Shown piece by piece: positions 34,053-42,234 of a stretch of DNA of 64,000 nt (within the stretch, counting starts at the first letter, position 1; each line of letters starts with the position of its first letter). The stretch comes from an uncultured Eubacteriales bacterium. Its GTDB lineage: Bacteria > Bacillota > Clostridia > Peptostreptococcales > Anaerovoracaceae. The notes below the pieces were generated by a model. That model made no database searches and had not been told where the DNA came from. It was given only the letters and a program-made list of their open reading frames with translations. Location of the stretch: the NCBI GenBank assembly GCA_902773665.1, contig CACYFF010000003.1:60049-124048 (forward strand), given 5' to 3'. A program made the translations under genes and the position numbers.

Positions 34053-35429
34053 TTACCTCAGAAACAGCTTTACGAGCCGCTGCATGCTCTTTTTGTAGGG
34101 TTGATACCGCATATTCAGATCGATCCACGTCTTTTTGTCCACGATGCTCTTCTGGTGGGTAAAGCAGTCGAAGCCCGCCTTGCCGTGATACGAACCCATG
34201 CCGGATTCGCCTACACCGCCGAAGCCCATGGAGCTGTTCGCCAGATGGATGATGACGTCGTTGATGCATCCGCCGCCGTAGCGCACGTGATCCACGATAT
34301 ACTTCGCCAGGCCCTGGTTCTCCGTAAAGACGTAAAGCGCCAGCGGCTTTTCGTTTGCGTCGATGTATTCGATCACGTCCTGGGTGTATTCGTATTCCAG
34401 AATGGGCAGGATGGGACCGAAGATCTCCTGCTGCATCACGGCGTCTTCCGGGGTGACCCCCACCATCACCGTGGGTTCGATCTTGAGCAGCTCTTTGTTG
34501 AGCCGGCCGCCGTAAGCGGTCTTTTCCGGGTCGATCAGGGACGCGATGCGGTCGAAATGCTTTTCGTTGATGATCTTCCCGTAGTCCTTGTTCTCCAGAT
34601 AATCCCCGAACTGCCCCTTCACCTGGCGCAGCACGGCATCCACGAACTCGTTTGCGACGCTTTTGTGCACGAACACGTAGTCCGGCGCCACGCAGGTCTG
34701 GCCGCAGTTGAGAAACTTGCCGAACACGATGCGCCGCGCCGCCAGTTCGATCTTCGCGTCCTGGTCCACGATGCAGGGGCTCTTGCCGCCCAGTTCCAGG
34801 GTGCAGGGCGTTAAATGCTTCGCCGCCTTCTCCAACACGGTACGTCCCACGGCCTTGCTGCCGGTAAAGAAGATCTTATCCCACTTTTCCTCCAGCAGCG
34901 CGGCATTCTCTTCCCGTCCGCCGGTGACGACCGCCGCATAATCTTCGGGCAGCGCCGTCTCCACGATCTCCGCGACCACGCGGCTCGTTGCCGGCGAGTA
35001 CGCGGAAGGCTTGATGACTACGGTGTTGCCTGCTGCGATGGCGTCCACCGCAGGCTCCAGCGACAGCAGCAGCGGATAGTTCCAGGGGCTCATGACGAGC
35101 ACGTTGCCCAGAGGTTCCGGATGCACGTAGCTCTTCGCCGCGAACTGCGCCAGCGGCGTGTGTTTTCTCGCGTTTTTGGACAGCCGGTCCACGTGCCGGA
35201 TCTGCCAGTCGATCTCCGACAGCAGCATACCGGTCTCGCACATGTAGCTTTCCATCTCTGATTTGCCCAGGTCTTCGCGAAGCGCTGCGGCGATCTCCCC
35301 CTGGCAGTCGAGGACAGTCTTTCTCAGGTTATACAGCGCTTCCGTCCGGTAGTCCGGGTCCAGCGTGGCGCCGGTCGCGAAGAAGGCGCGCTGCTTCTCC
35401 AGGATGCGTTTCAGTTCATCTCTTTCCAT
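34053..35429 (-). CDS. Aldehyde dehydrogenase, class 3-like
   Basis: This 458-residue NAD(P)-dependent aldehyde dehydrogenase shows NVLVMSPWNYPLLLS, the catalytic Glu in CTLELGGKSPCIVD, the nucleophile Cys in NCGQTCVAPDYV, and EIFGPILPILEY. The size and the basic, hydrophobic C-terminus (MQRLVKLFLR) resemble class 3/YwdH-type enzymes that act on medium- or long-chain aldehydes. ATG follows GGAGGAACAGC and overlaps the end of the upstream GNAT gene by 14 bases. Oxidation of an aldehyde released by the upstream enzymes is possible. Confidence 0.93.
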   Translation of the reverse strand: MERDELKRILEKQRAFFATGATLDPDYRTEALYNLRKTVLDCQGEIAAALREDLGKSEMESYMCETGMLLSEIDWQIRHVDRLSKNARKHTPLAQFAAKSYVHPEPLGNVLVMSPWNYPLLLSLEPAVDAIAAGNTVVIKPSAYSPATSRVVAEIVETALPEDYAAVVTGGREENAALLEEKWDKIFFTGSKAVGRTVLEKAAKHLTPCTLELGGKSPCIVDQDAKIELAARRIVFGKFLNCGQTCVAPDYVFVHKSVANEFVDAVLRQVKGQFGDYLENKDYGKIINEKHFDRIASLIDPEKTAYGGRLNKELLKIEPTVMVGVTPEDAVMQQEIFGPILPILEYEYTQDVIEYIDANEKPLALYVFTENQGLAKYIVDHVRYGGGCINDVIIHLANSSMGFGGVGESGMGSYHGKAGFDCFTHQKSIVDKKTWIDLNMRYQPYKKSMQRLVKLFLR

Positions 35430-35991
35430 GCTGTTCCTCCCATTCCTCCTTTAAAAGCCCGAAGTACTTGCGGCTCTTGACGCTGTCCACGTGCCATTCG
35501 AACCCGCGCCGTTCCCCCTCAAAGATCATACCGCTCTTTTCCATCGCCCGGGCGGAACGCAGGTTGTCGGACAGACAGCAGGAATCCACCCGGCGCACGC
35601 CGTCCTCTTCGAAGGCGAAGCGCAGCAGCTCTTCCAGGGCTTCCGTTACATATCCTTTTCCCCAGTGTTCCCTCTTCAGGAACGCGCCGGGCTCCACCCG
35701 CTTGCCGGCGGGGCTCCGTTCCAACACGGTGTAGCCGATGCCGCCCATATATTCTTCCGTCTCCGGATCGGCGATGACCAGGAACACGAACTCCCGCTCC
35801 GCCGGATCTTCGTATTTCGAGGCGGCAGCCACCGCCAGATTGTCCAGGCTCTCCGCAAAGGAACGGGAGAAGACGTCCTGGATGTAATACATCACATCCG
35901 GATCGGTGATCAGCTTATTATGTTCCGCCAGGTCCTCCCAGCGGTATTCCCGCAGCAGAAGGCGGGGCGTATGCAAACGGACCTCTTTCAT
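35416..35991 (-). CDS. RimJ/RimL-type GNAT acetyltransferase
   Basis: This 191-residue acetyltransferase of the RimJ/RimL/SpeG subgroup starts with the typical VRLHTPRLLLREYRWEDL and has the acetyl-CoA loop REHWGKGYVTEALEELLRFAF. ATG 35991 lies one base after the D-aminoacylase stop. The longer in-frame start would overlap that gene by 32 bases. Ribosome site strength is low, so it probably depends on coupling. The acetyl acceptor could be an amino acid or amine from the same pathway, which is inference only. Confidence 0.85.
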   Translation of the reverse strand: MKEVRLHTPRLLLREYRWEDLAEHNKLITDPDVMYYIQDVFSRSFAESLDNLAVAAASKYEDPAEREFVFLVIADPETEEYMGGIGYTVLERSPAGKRVEPGAFLKREHWGKGYVTEALEELLRFAFEEDGVRRVDSCCLSDNLRSARAMEKSGMIFEGERRGFEWHVDSVKSRKYFGLLKEEWEEQHGKR

Positions 35992-35992
35992 G

Positions 35993-37561
35993 TTACTTTC
36001 GGATGACCATGCCCGCTCTGGCACCGGTGTGCACGCCGTTCTCCGCCGTCAGCACGCCGTTTACGTACACGCGGGAGATGCCGCTGCAGGGTTTGCAGGG
36101 GTCGAGATAGGTGGGATCGTCCGCGATCTTTTCCGGGTCAAAAATACACAGATCCGCCCAGCAGCCTTCCTTCAGAACGCCCCGGTCCGTCAGGCCCAGC
36201 CGTTTGGCCGGAAGTCCCGTCATCTTGTAGACCGCAGTCTCGAGGGGGAACAGGCCCCTTTCTCTGCTGTAATGGGCGATGACCCTTGGGAAGGCGCCAA
36301 AGCTTCTGGGATGAGGCTTTCCGGGGTAGTTGAGGTCGTACGCCCAGCCGTCGGAGCCGATCATCACGAAGGGTGCCTGCATGATGCGCTCCACATCCTC
36401 TTCGCACATGCCGAAGTTGACTTCGCTGGCGTCGTTGCCGTTGCGCGCGATGATGGAAAGCGCCGCTTCCGCTGCGGATACGCCCATCATGGCCGCGATC
36501 TCCTCGGTGCTCTTGCCGATGTACTGCTTATCCTCCGGATGCGCTGCATAGCCCAGGAAGATGTCGCCCCAGCGTCCGCCGCACATGGCCTCCATCTCGT
36601 CCAGGATCTTCTTGCGGGTATCTGCGTCCGCCAGCCGCTCCATCAGGGCGGGGATGCCGCCCTCGAAGGCCCAGTTGGGCAGGTTGCTGGCGTAGTACGT
36701 GGAGCTGGCGATATACGGATACTGGTCCGCCCAGGCGTCCACGCCCCGCTCTCTGGCTTCCTCGATCAGCTGCAGCGTTTCTTTGGATCTGCCCCACATC
36801 TCCCGGCGGATGAGCTTGTGATGCGAGATCTGCAGCGATGCGCCGCTGTTTTCCGCGATGCGGATGGCTTCGGGCAGCGCGTCGAAGATGCGCAGGTTCT
36901 CGTTGCGCATATGGGTAGCGTAATATCTGCCGTATTTTGCCGCGACCTTTGCCAGTTCCATCAACTCCTCTTCGTCCGAGAAAGAACCCGGCGCGTAGAT
37001 GAGACCGGAGGACAGGAACGCTGCGCCCTCTTCGAACGCTTCGGCCAGCATGGCTTTCATGTCTTCCAGTTCTGCCGCCGTCGCTTTCCGCGGTTCAAAC
37101 CCCATGGCAGCGATGCGGAGGGCGCCGTGGCCTACGCCGCACAGGAAATTCGCGGAGGGCCGCACCTCTTTCTCCACATAGTCCAGGAATTCTCCGAAGG
37201 ATCCCCAGGCATAGGGCGCCTCGCCCACATAGGAGCGGAGCAGTTCCTTCGTCTTCTGACGCACCGGCGCCAGGGAGATGCCGCAGTTGCCGCCCACGTC
37301 CGTGGTGACCCCCTGCAGGATCTTGCCTTCCTCCTTCGGATACTTATAGAATGTCTCGTCGCTGTGGCAGTGGATGTCGATAAAGCCCGGGCTTACCACC
37401 AGCCCCTTGGCATCGTAGATCTCTTTTGCTTCGACACCTGCCGGAAATCCGCCATGCCAGATCGCCCGGATCTTGCCATCCCGGATGGGGATAGACCCCT
37501 CGAAAGGCTCTGCGCCGGTTCCATCTACGATCGTTGCGTTTTTAATGATCAGATCCAACAT
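35993..37561 (-). CDS. N-acyl-D-amino-acid deacylase (D-aminoacylase) family amidohydrolase
   Basis: This 522-residue amidohydrolase removes acyl groups from N-acyl-D-amino acids. It opens with the beta-sandwich IIKNATIVDGTG, then SPGFIDIHCHSDETF (H-x-H metal site) and GVTTDVGGNCGISLAP with the metal-bridging Cys typical of D-aminoacylases. Metal and active-site residues follow in ATHMRNE, ISHHKLIR and MIGSDGWAYD. The tail DLCIFDPEKIAD closes the sandwich. It follows a serine hydrolase and ABC importer on the same strand, suggesting uptake and hydrolysis of D-amino-acid-containing amides. Confidence 0.9.
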   Translation of the reverse strand: MLDLIIKNATIVDGTGAEPFEGSIPIRDGKIRAIWHGGFPAGVEAKEIYDAKGLVVSPGFIDIHCHSDETFYKYPKEEGKILQGVTTDVGGNCGISLAPVRQKTKELLRSYVGEAPYAWGSFGEFLDYVEKEVRPSANFLCGVGHGALRIAAMGFEPRKATAAELEDMKAMLAEAFEEGAAFLSSGLIYAPGSFSDEEELMELAKVAAKYGRYYATHMRNENLRIFDALPEAIRIAENSGASLQISHHKLIRREMWGRSKETLQLIEEARERGVDAWADQYPYIASSTYYASNLPNWAFEGGIPALMERLADADTRKKILDEMEAMCGGRWGDIFLGYAAHPEDKQYIGKSTEEIAAMMGVSAAEAALSIIARNGNDASEVNFGMCEEDVERIMQAPFVMIGSDGWAYDLNYPGKPHPRSFGAFPRVIAHYSRERGLFPLETAVYKMTGLPAKRLGLTDRGVLKEGCWADLCIFDPEKIADDPTYLDPCKPCSGISRVYVNGVLTAENGVHTGARAGMVIRK

Positions 37562-37585
37562 AATAATATCCCGATCCTCATTCTT

Positions 37586-38596
37586 CTATTCTGCATGCGC
37601 TACAAAATCCGCCACGTCCGGCCAAAAATCGCCGTCCGTCAGATAGTCCAGGAATTCGATCTCCATATCGTTGCCCTGGAATCCGTTGGCGAAGATGCAG
37701 GCGCCGTCTTTCGTCTTTAAGTCCATCACGGTAAAGCTGCGGTAGCCTCCGTTGTCGCCCCAGTGCCAGATGACATTCGGGTCCTTGGCCGGAATGCCCC
37801 AGCCCAGGCCCCAGAACACACCGTCCGTCGCCTTGTTCTGCGGCGTCGTCATCTCCCGGAACATAGCATCGCTCAGATGCCCGTGGGCGTTCAGGATCTC
37901 CAGCATATATTTTGTGTAATCCTCCGCCCCGCTGTACAGCGACCAGGCCGCGTTGGGCTCCGGCGCGTCCCCTTCCAGATCCAGGTGTCTGCGGTCCGGC
38001 AGCAGAGCGCCCTTTGCGTCGTGCTTGCGGCTCTCGATCTCCGAGACCGCCGGCTCCCACACCGGGAAGGAATGGGTCATGCCCAGGGGTTTGAGGAATT
38101 CGTCCCAATAGTGGTCCGTAAAATCCTTTCCCGTGATCTCGTTAACGATCTTCTGCAGATAGTAATAGCCCTCTCCCGAGTAGGAATAGGAGGTGCCGGG
38201 ATCGAACAGGAACTTCAGATACGGTTTCTTATCCCAGTCGGGGAGTCCCGTGCCGTGGGACAGCACCTGCCGGGCGGTGATGGTTTGGATGCGCTCATCC
38301 TGGGAGACCTGCACGTTCGGCGCCAGCTTTGCGATCGGCTCGTCCAGCGTAAGCACGCCGCGGTCGACGAGCCGCAGCACCAGGCAGGCGAACAGCGTCT
38401 TCGTCAGAGACGCGGCTTCGAAGATCGTAGAGGGAAGCATGGGCTCGCCCGTCTCCGCATTCTGCACGCCGTAGGCGTGGACCGGCTGGGCTACGCCTTC
38501 CTTGATGAGGCAATAGTTGAATCCCGGGATCTGGTACCGTTTGGACAGATCCCGCAGCGTCGCTTTGTCCGCAAAATCCGTATAAAGCAGTTTCAT
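37586..38596 (-). CDS. Serine hydrolase, beta-lactamase / PBP4 fold (class C-like)
   Basis: This 336-residue protein of the beta-lactamase-like serine hydrolase family has the S-x-x-K pair in FEAASLTKTLFA (nucleophile Ser near residue 63), the Y-x-(N/S) box as YSYSGEGY and the third box as WHWGDNGG (H-x-G). There is no signal peptide, unlike exported beta-lactamases, so it is a cytoplasmic esterase, amidase or D-peptidase-type enzyme. Its start overlaps the ABC ATPase stop by ATGA, behind a strong GAAGGAGG site, which ties it to the importer. Drug resistance is not implied. Confidence 0.88.
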   Translation of the reverse strand: MKLLYTDFADKATLRDLSKRYQIPGFNYCLIKEGVAQPVHAYGVQNAETGEPMLPSTIFEAASLTKTLFACLVLRLVDRGVLTLDEPIAKLAPNVQVSQDERIQTITARQVLSHGTGLPDWDKKPYLKFLFDPGTSYSYSGEGYYYLQKIVNEITGKDFTDHYWDEFLKPLGMTHSFPVWEPAVSEIESRKHDAKGALLPDRRHLDLEGDAPEPNAAWSLYSGAEDYTKYMLEILNAHGHLSDAMFREMTTPQNKATDGVFWGLGWGIPAKDPNVIWHWGDNGGYRSFTVMDLKTKDGACIFANGFQGNDMEIEFLDYLTDGDFWPDVADFVAHAE

Positions 38597-39189
38597 AAAC
38601 TACCTCCTTCGTTCAGTTTTACGATCGTATCCGCGTATTCTTTCGCTTCGGCGCTGTCGTGGGTCACGAAAAGGACGGTCTTCTTCTCCGCCCGCCACTG
38701 CGCCGCCAATTTGCCCGCGATGCGCTCCTTCAGCGCTTCGTCCAGGCCGGTGAACGGTTCGTCCAGCACCAGGATGTCGCCTCCATACGCGATGGCTCGC
38801 GCCAGCGCTGCTCTTCGCTGCATGCCGCCGGACAGCTCCGACGGCTTTTTGTCCGCCGCATCCGTCAGTTCCATCAGGGCCAGAGCCTCTGTGATCTCCC
38901 GGTCTTTCCCGGGGCCGCAGACCAGCTCCAGGTTCTGTTTTAGCGAAAGCCAGGGCAGCAGCCTGCTCTCCTGGAACACGACGGCAGGTCTTCGTCCTTC
39001 CATGCCGCTCACGATGCCTTCGCAGTCCTCCAGACCCAGCAGGATCTTTAAAAGCGTCGTCTTTCCCTGCCCGGAGGGACCCATGATGGCGGTCACCTTT
39101 CCCTCTTCGAAGCGGAAAGAAACGTCCTGCAGCACCGTTTTGCCTTCGTAGGTCTTGCTGACCCCGCTCAATACAATGCCGTCTCTCAT
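38593..39189 (-). CDS. ABC transporter ATP-binding protein (SsuB/ThiZ/TauB type)
   Basis: This short 198-residue ATPase belongs to the nitrate/sulfonate/thiamine-precursor importer group. Walker A is MGPSGQGKTTLL (residues 36-47), the Q-loop VFQESRLLPWLSL, the signature LSGGMQRRAALARAI, Walker B ILVLDEPFTGLD, and the switch His is in FVTHDSAEA. It lies one base after the permease gene with GGAGGTGGTAGC as ribosome site, and overlaps the serine hydrolase start by four bases. Confidence 0.94.
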   Translation of the reverse strand: MRDGIVLSGVSKTYEGKTVLQDVSFRFEEGKVTAIMGPSGQGKTTLLKILLGLEDCEGIVSGMEGRRPAVVFQESRLLPWLSLKQNLELVCGPGKDREITEALALMELTDAADKKPSELSGGMQRRAALARAIAYGGDILVLDEPFTGLDEALKERIAGKLAAQWRAEKKTVLFVTHDSAEAKEYADTIVKLNEGGSL

Positions 39190-39190
39190 G

Positions 39191-39934
39191 CTACCACCTC
39201 CGCAGCGCCAGCCGGACGCACTTTTCGAACAGCATGGACAGCAGCACGATGCCTACGGTCCAGGCAAACAGAGACGGTCCGTCCAGATACATCTTGGCGG
39301 ACAGCAGGTGATAGCCCATGGACACCCGCGGGCTGCTGAGCACTTCCGCCGCCACGGTGCTCTTCCAGGCCAGCCCGCAGGAAAGCAGCAGACCCGCCCG
39401 GATATATCCCATGCTGGCCGGCACCAGAATGCGGCCGAAATACTTCGCCCCGCGGATCCTGTAGACCTGCGCCAGCTCCCGGTATTCGACAGGCACGCTG
39501 TCGAAGCCCTGCAGGATATTGGTATACATCACCGGAAAGCACATCAGAAAACACACGAACGTGGGCACGATGCTGCTGGCAAGGCAAAGGAGCGCGATGA
39601 GGATGACGGACATGACGGGCACCGACTTGATGACCGCCGCCGGCACCGAAAGGATGGCCCTCATCCAGCTGCTCTTCGTTGCCGCCCAGGCGCCGAGGAA
39701 TCCCAGCAGGGATGCCAGCGCGAGCCCCGCAGCCACCCGCAGCATCGTTACGCCGCAGGAGCGCCAGAACAGGGGCTGGACCAGAAGATCCAGCAGCGCT
39801 TTACAGGTAAAGACCGGCGAAGGCAGCACAAAGGATCTGCCGAAGGTCATGGCGCCCAGCTGCCAGAGGGCAAGCCAGAGCAGGACCGCGACGGTCTTCT
39901 TTCCTATGCGCTTTTCGCCGGTCTTTGGTTTCAT
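39191..39934 (-). CDS. ABC transporter permease (SsuC/ThiX type)
   Basis: This 247-residue inner-membrane permease has about six helices. The cytoplasmic EAA-type loop that docks the ATPase reads YRELAQVYRIRGAKYFGRI. N-terminal LLWLALWQLGAMTFG matches the first helix of sulfonate/thiamine-precursor permeases. It sits between the substrate-binding lipoprotein (three bases upstream) and the ATPase. Confidence 0.93.
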   Translation of the reverse strand: MKPKTGEKRIGKKTVAVLLWLALWQLGAMTFGRSFVLPSPVFTCKALLDLLVQPLFWRSCGVTMLRVAAGLALASLLGFLGAWAATKSSWMRAILSVPAAVIKSVPVMSVILIALLCLASSIVPTFVCFLMCFPVMYTNILQGFDSVPVEYRELAQVYRIRGAKYFGRILVPASMGYIRAGLLLSCGLAWKSTVAAEVLSSPRVSMGYHLLSAKMYLDGPSLFAWTVGIVLLSMLFEKCVRLALRRW

Positions 39935-39937
39935 TCG

Positions 39938-40978
39938 TTAAAATTCCAGTTTAATGCTGAAGTTCGACTCGTGATCCTTGGCGAAATAGAAATCATCCTC
40001 GGGGATCTTGCCGCCCACAGCCTGGGGATTGTAGGAGAACAGCGTCTCGTACAGCGGGGTGAGGATGCCCTTGGCCGCTTCGAAACCGGTCTCCAGCATG
40101 ATGTTGCAGCGGGGCATGGCCTGCTTTGCGATGCCTGCTGCGGGCAGGATACCTGCCGCCGCGATGGTCTCCGCTGCCGCATCCTTATCTGCGTTGTAGC
40201 TTTCCAGGACCTTGTTGTATTCGTTCAGGAAATAGAGCAGGTCTCCCGGCCGGGTCTCCGCAACTTCCTTGCGGCAGGCCACGACGCCCATGGGCAGATC
40301 GTAGCCGAAGGCCTCTTTCCACATCGCGTTGATGTCCAGATCCACGGAGACGGTGTCCGCCTTGGAGCCCGCCACCGTCACCTGGGGTTCGGGCACCAGC
40401 GCGTAGCCGCCCTGGGAGATCAGGGTGGAAACTACGTCCGCGTGGGAATTCATCCATACCAGTTCAATGTCGTCTTCCGCAAGGCCCGCGTTCTGCATCA
40501 GGGCCTTAAAGGCGTATTCGGGCACGCCGCCCATGCCGGACGCGTACACGGTCTTGCCCTTCAGATCCGCCAGGCTGCTTACGCTCTCTGCGTTGTTGGA
40601 GAGCAGATACAGCACGCCGCCGGTGTTGACCCCCAGCAGCTGCACGCCGCCTTCGGTCTTATTATAGAGTACGGCTGCTACGTTGGACGGGATGGCTGCC
40701 ACGTCCAGATCGCCGTTCAGCAGGCCTGCCATGGCCTGGTCCGGCGCGTCATAGACGGTCACGTTCATCATAGGTGCATTTTCTTCAGAGATGAGCCCGG
40801 CCATGCCCATGCCGGTGGGGCCCATCAGGGTGCCGATGTTCAAAGGCGCCGTCATGGATTCGGGCACTTCGGCTTTGCCGCTGCCGGAACCGCCGGAAGT
40901 GCAGCCTGCCAGAACAGACAGCACCATCGCGATGCTCAAGAGGAGCACCATCCATTTTTTCATGTTAACGTTCTTCAT
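39938..40978 (-). CDS. ABC transporter substrate-binding lipoprotein (SsuA/ThiY-like)
   Basis: This 346-residue lipoprotein has a signal peptide with lipobox SVLAGC (lipidated C26), then a Gly/Ser linker and a type-II periplasmic-binding fold: LNIGTLMGPTGMG, LLNGDLDVAAIPSNVAA and LKGKTVYASGMGG. The family binds sulfonates, nitrate, pyrimidine precursors or similar small anions and amines; the ligand here is unknown. ATG 40978 is favoured because AGGAGG lies about 12 bases upstream. ATG 40963, one base after the dinB stop, is the alternative. With the first start the gene overlaps dinB by 14 bases. Confidence 0.9.
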   Translation of the reverse strand: MKNVNMKKWMVLLLSIAMVLSVLAGCTSGGSGSGKAEVPESMTAPLNIGTLMGPTGMGMAGLISEENAPMMNVTVYDAPDQAMAGLLNGDLDVAAIPSNVAAVLYNKTEGGVQLLGVNTGGVLYLLSNNAESVSSLADLKGKTVYASGMGGVPEYAFKALMQNAGLAEDDIELVWMNSHADVVSTLISQGGYALVPEPQVTVAGSKADTVSVDLDINAMWKEAFGYDLPMGVVACRKEVAETRPGDLLYFLNEYNKVLESYNADKDAAAETIAAAGILPAAGIAKQAMPRCNIMLETGFEAAKGILTPLYETLFSYNPQAVGGKIPEDDFYFAKDHESNFSIKLEF

Positions 40979-42212
40979 ATTCGATCTCTTCCTCCTCGGA
41001 CTCCTTATAGGAGATGCCCATGTCATTTCCCAGGGCGCCTCCGTGCATAATAGAATATTTGCCGAATTTATCCCGTATGGAATCCATCGCGGCATCGATG
41101 GCTTCGTTCTGTTTGCGTTTTTCCTCGAGCACCGGTTCGAACAGGCTGATCTGTTCCTCCGGCATGCCTTCGGAAATGTTGATCCCGGTAACGGTGATGA
41201 GCCGGATCGGATCCGTATAGCGCCAGTTGCGGTCGATCAGATCCATGGCGGCCTTCGCGATCTCTGCGGAGCTGTTCGTGGAGCTCTCCAGCTGCATCTG
41301 CCGGGAGATGGTGCGCAGGTTCGGATCCTTGATGTCCACCTTTACGCCGCTGGCCCGCAGCCCGTGTTTGCGCAGCCGCACGGACACCCGGTCCGACAGG
41401 GATACGACCGCCGTGCGCACGTCTTCCCTGCCCTGCAGATTTCTGCGGAACGTGATGCCGTTGCCTACGGATTTGTATTCCCGGGCGGCGTCGTAACGCG
41501 CCACCGGCGAATCCTCCAGCCCGTTGGCATAGCGGTACATCTCGTCGCCGTGCTTGCCGAACACCCGGTGCAGCATCGAAGGATCTGCCTGCGCAATGGC
41601 ACCGATCGTGCGGATGTTGAGGCTCTCCAGCTTTGCCGCCGTGGATTTGCCCACGAAGATGAGGTCGCGCGCCGGCAGCGGCCACAGGATGTCCTTATAG
41701 TTCTCCCGCGTAATGACCGTCGTCGCATCCGGCTTCTTGTAGTCGCTTCCCATCTTGGCGAAGATCTTGTTGAAGGAGACCCCTACGGACTGCCGCAGCC
41801 CCGTCTCCGTCTTGACGGTCTCGCGGATCTCGTCCGCAATCTCCTTCCCCGTCATACCGAACTTCGACAAGCTGCCCGTAACGTCCAGCCAGGATTCGTC
41901 GATGGAAAAGGGCTCCACCAGATCCGTGTAACGCAGGTAGATGGTGTTGATGATCTTGCTGAACCGCTCATATTTATAATGATGGGCAGCCAGCAGGATG
42001 AGGTCCGGGCACTTGCGCCGCGCCTGCCAGATGGTCTCCGCCGTCTGGACCTTGTATTTCTTCGCTTCCTCGTTCTTCGCCAGGATGATGCCGTGGCGAC
42101 TGTGGGGGTCACCGCAGACGGCTACGGGCTTGCCGTCCAGTTCCGGATGTTCCAGCAGCTCCACGCTGGCGTAGAAACTGTTCATGTCGCAGTGAAGGAT
42201 GGTCCTGTCCAT
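40965..42212 (-). CDS. dinB: DNA polymerase IV
   Basis: This 415-residue Y-family translesion polymerase has catalytic acids in LHCDMNSFYASVE (D9) and SIDESWLDV (D105, E106). The steric-gate region is FYASVE, the helix-hairpin part reads LIFVGKSTAAKLESLNI, and a beta-clamp motif QISLF occurs near the C-terminus. It lies 22 bases downstream of dnaE, with a GGGAGGAGACTGC ribosome site, so damage-tolerant and replicative polymerases share a transcript. Confidence 0.95.
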   Translation of the reverse strand: MDRTILHCDMNSFYASVELLEHPELDGKPVAVCGDPHSRHGIILAKNEEAKKYKVQTAETIWQARRKCPDLILLAAHHYKYERFSKIINTIYLRYTDLVEPFSIDESWLDVTGSLSKFGMTGKEIADEIRETVKTETGLRQSVGVSFNKIFAKMGSDYKKPDATTVITRENYKDILWPLPARDLIFVGKSTAAKLESLNIRTIGAIAQADPSMLHRVFGKHGDEMYRYANGLEDSPVARYDAAREYKSVGNGITFRRNLQGREDVRTAVVSLSDRVSVRLRKHGLRASGVKVDIKDPNLRTISRQMQLESSTNSSAEIAKAAMDLIDRNWRYTDPIRLITVTGINISEGMPEEQISLFEPVLEEKRKQNEAIDAAMDSIRDKFGKYSIMHGGALGNDMGISYKESEEEEIEYEER

Positions 42213-42234
42213 GCAGTCTCCTCCCTTCCGCAGC

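Noticed and set aside
37586..38596. The serine hydrolase as an antibiotic-resistance beta-lactamase
   Set aside because: It has no signal peptide, and gene context is metabolic; the fold is shared by many esterases and D-peptidases.
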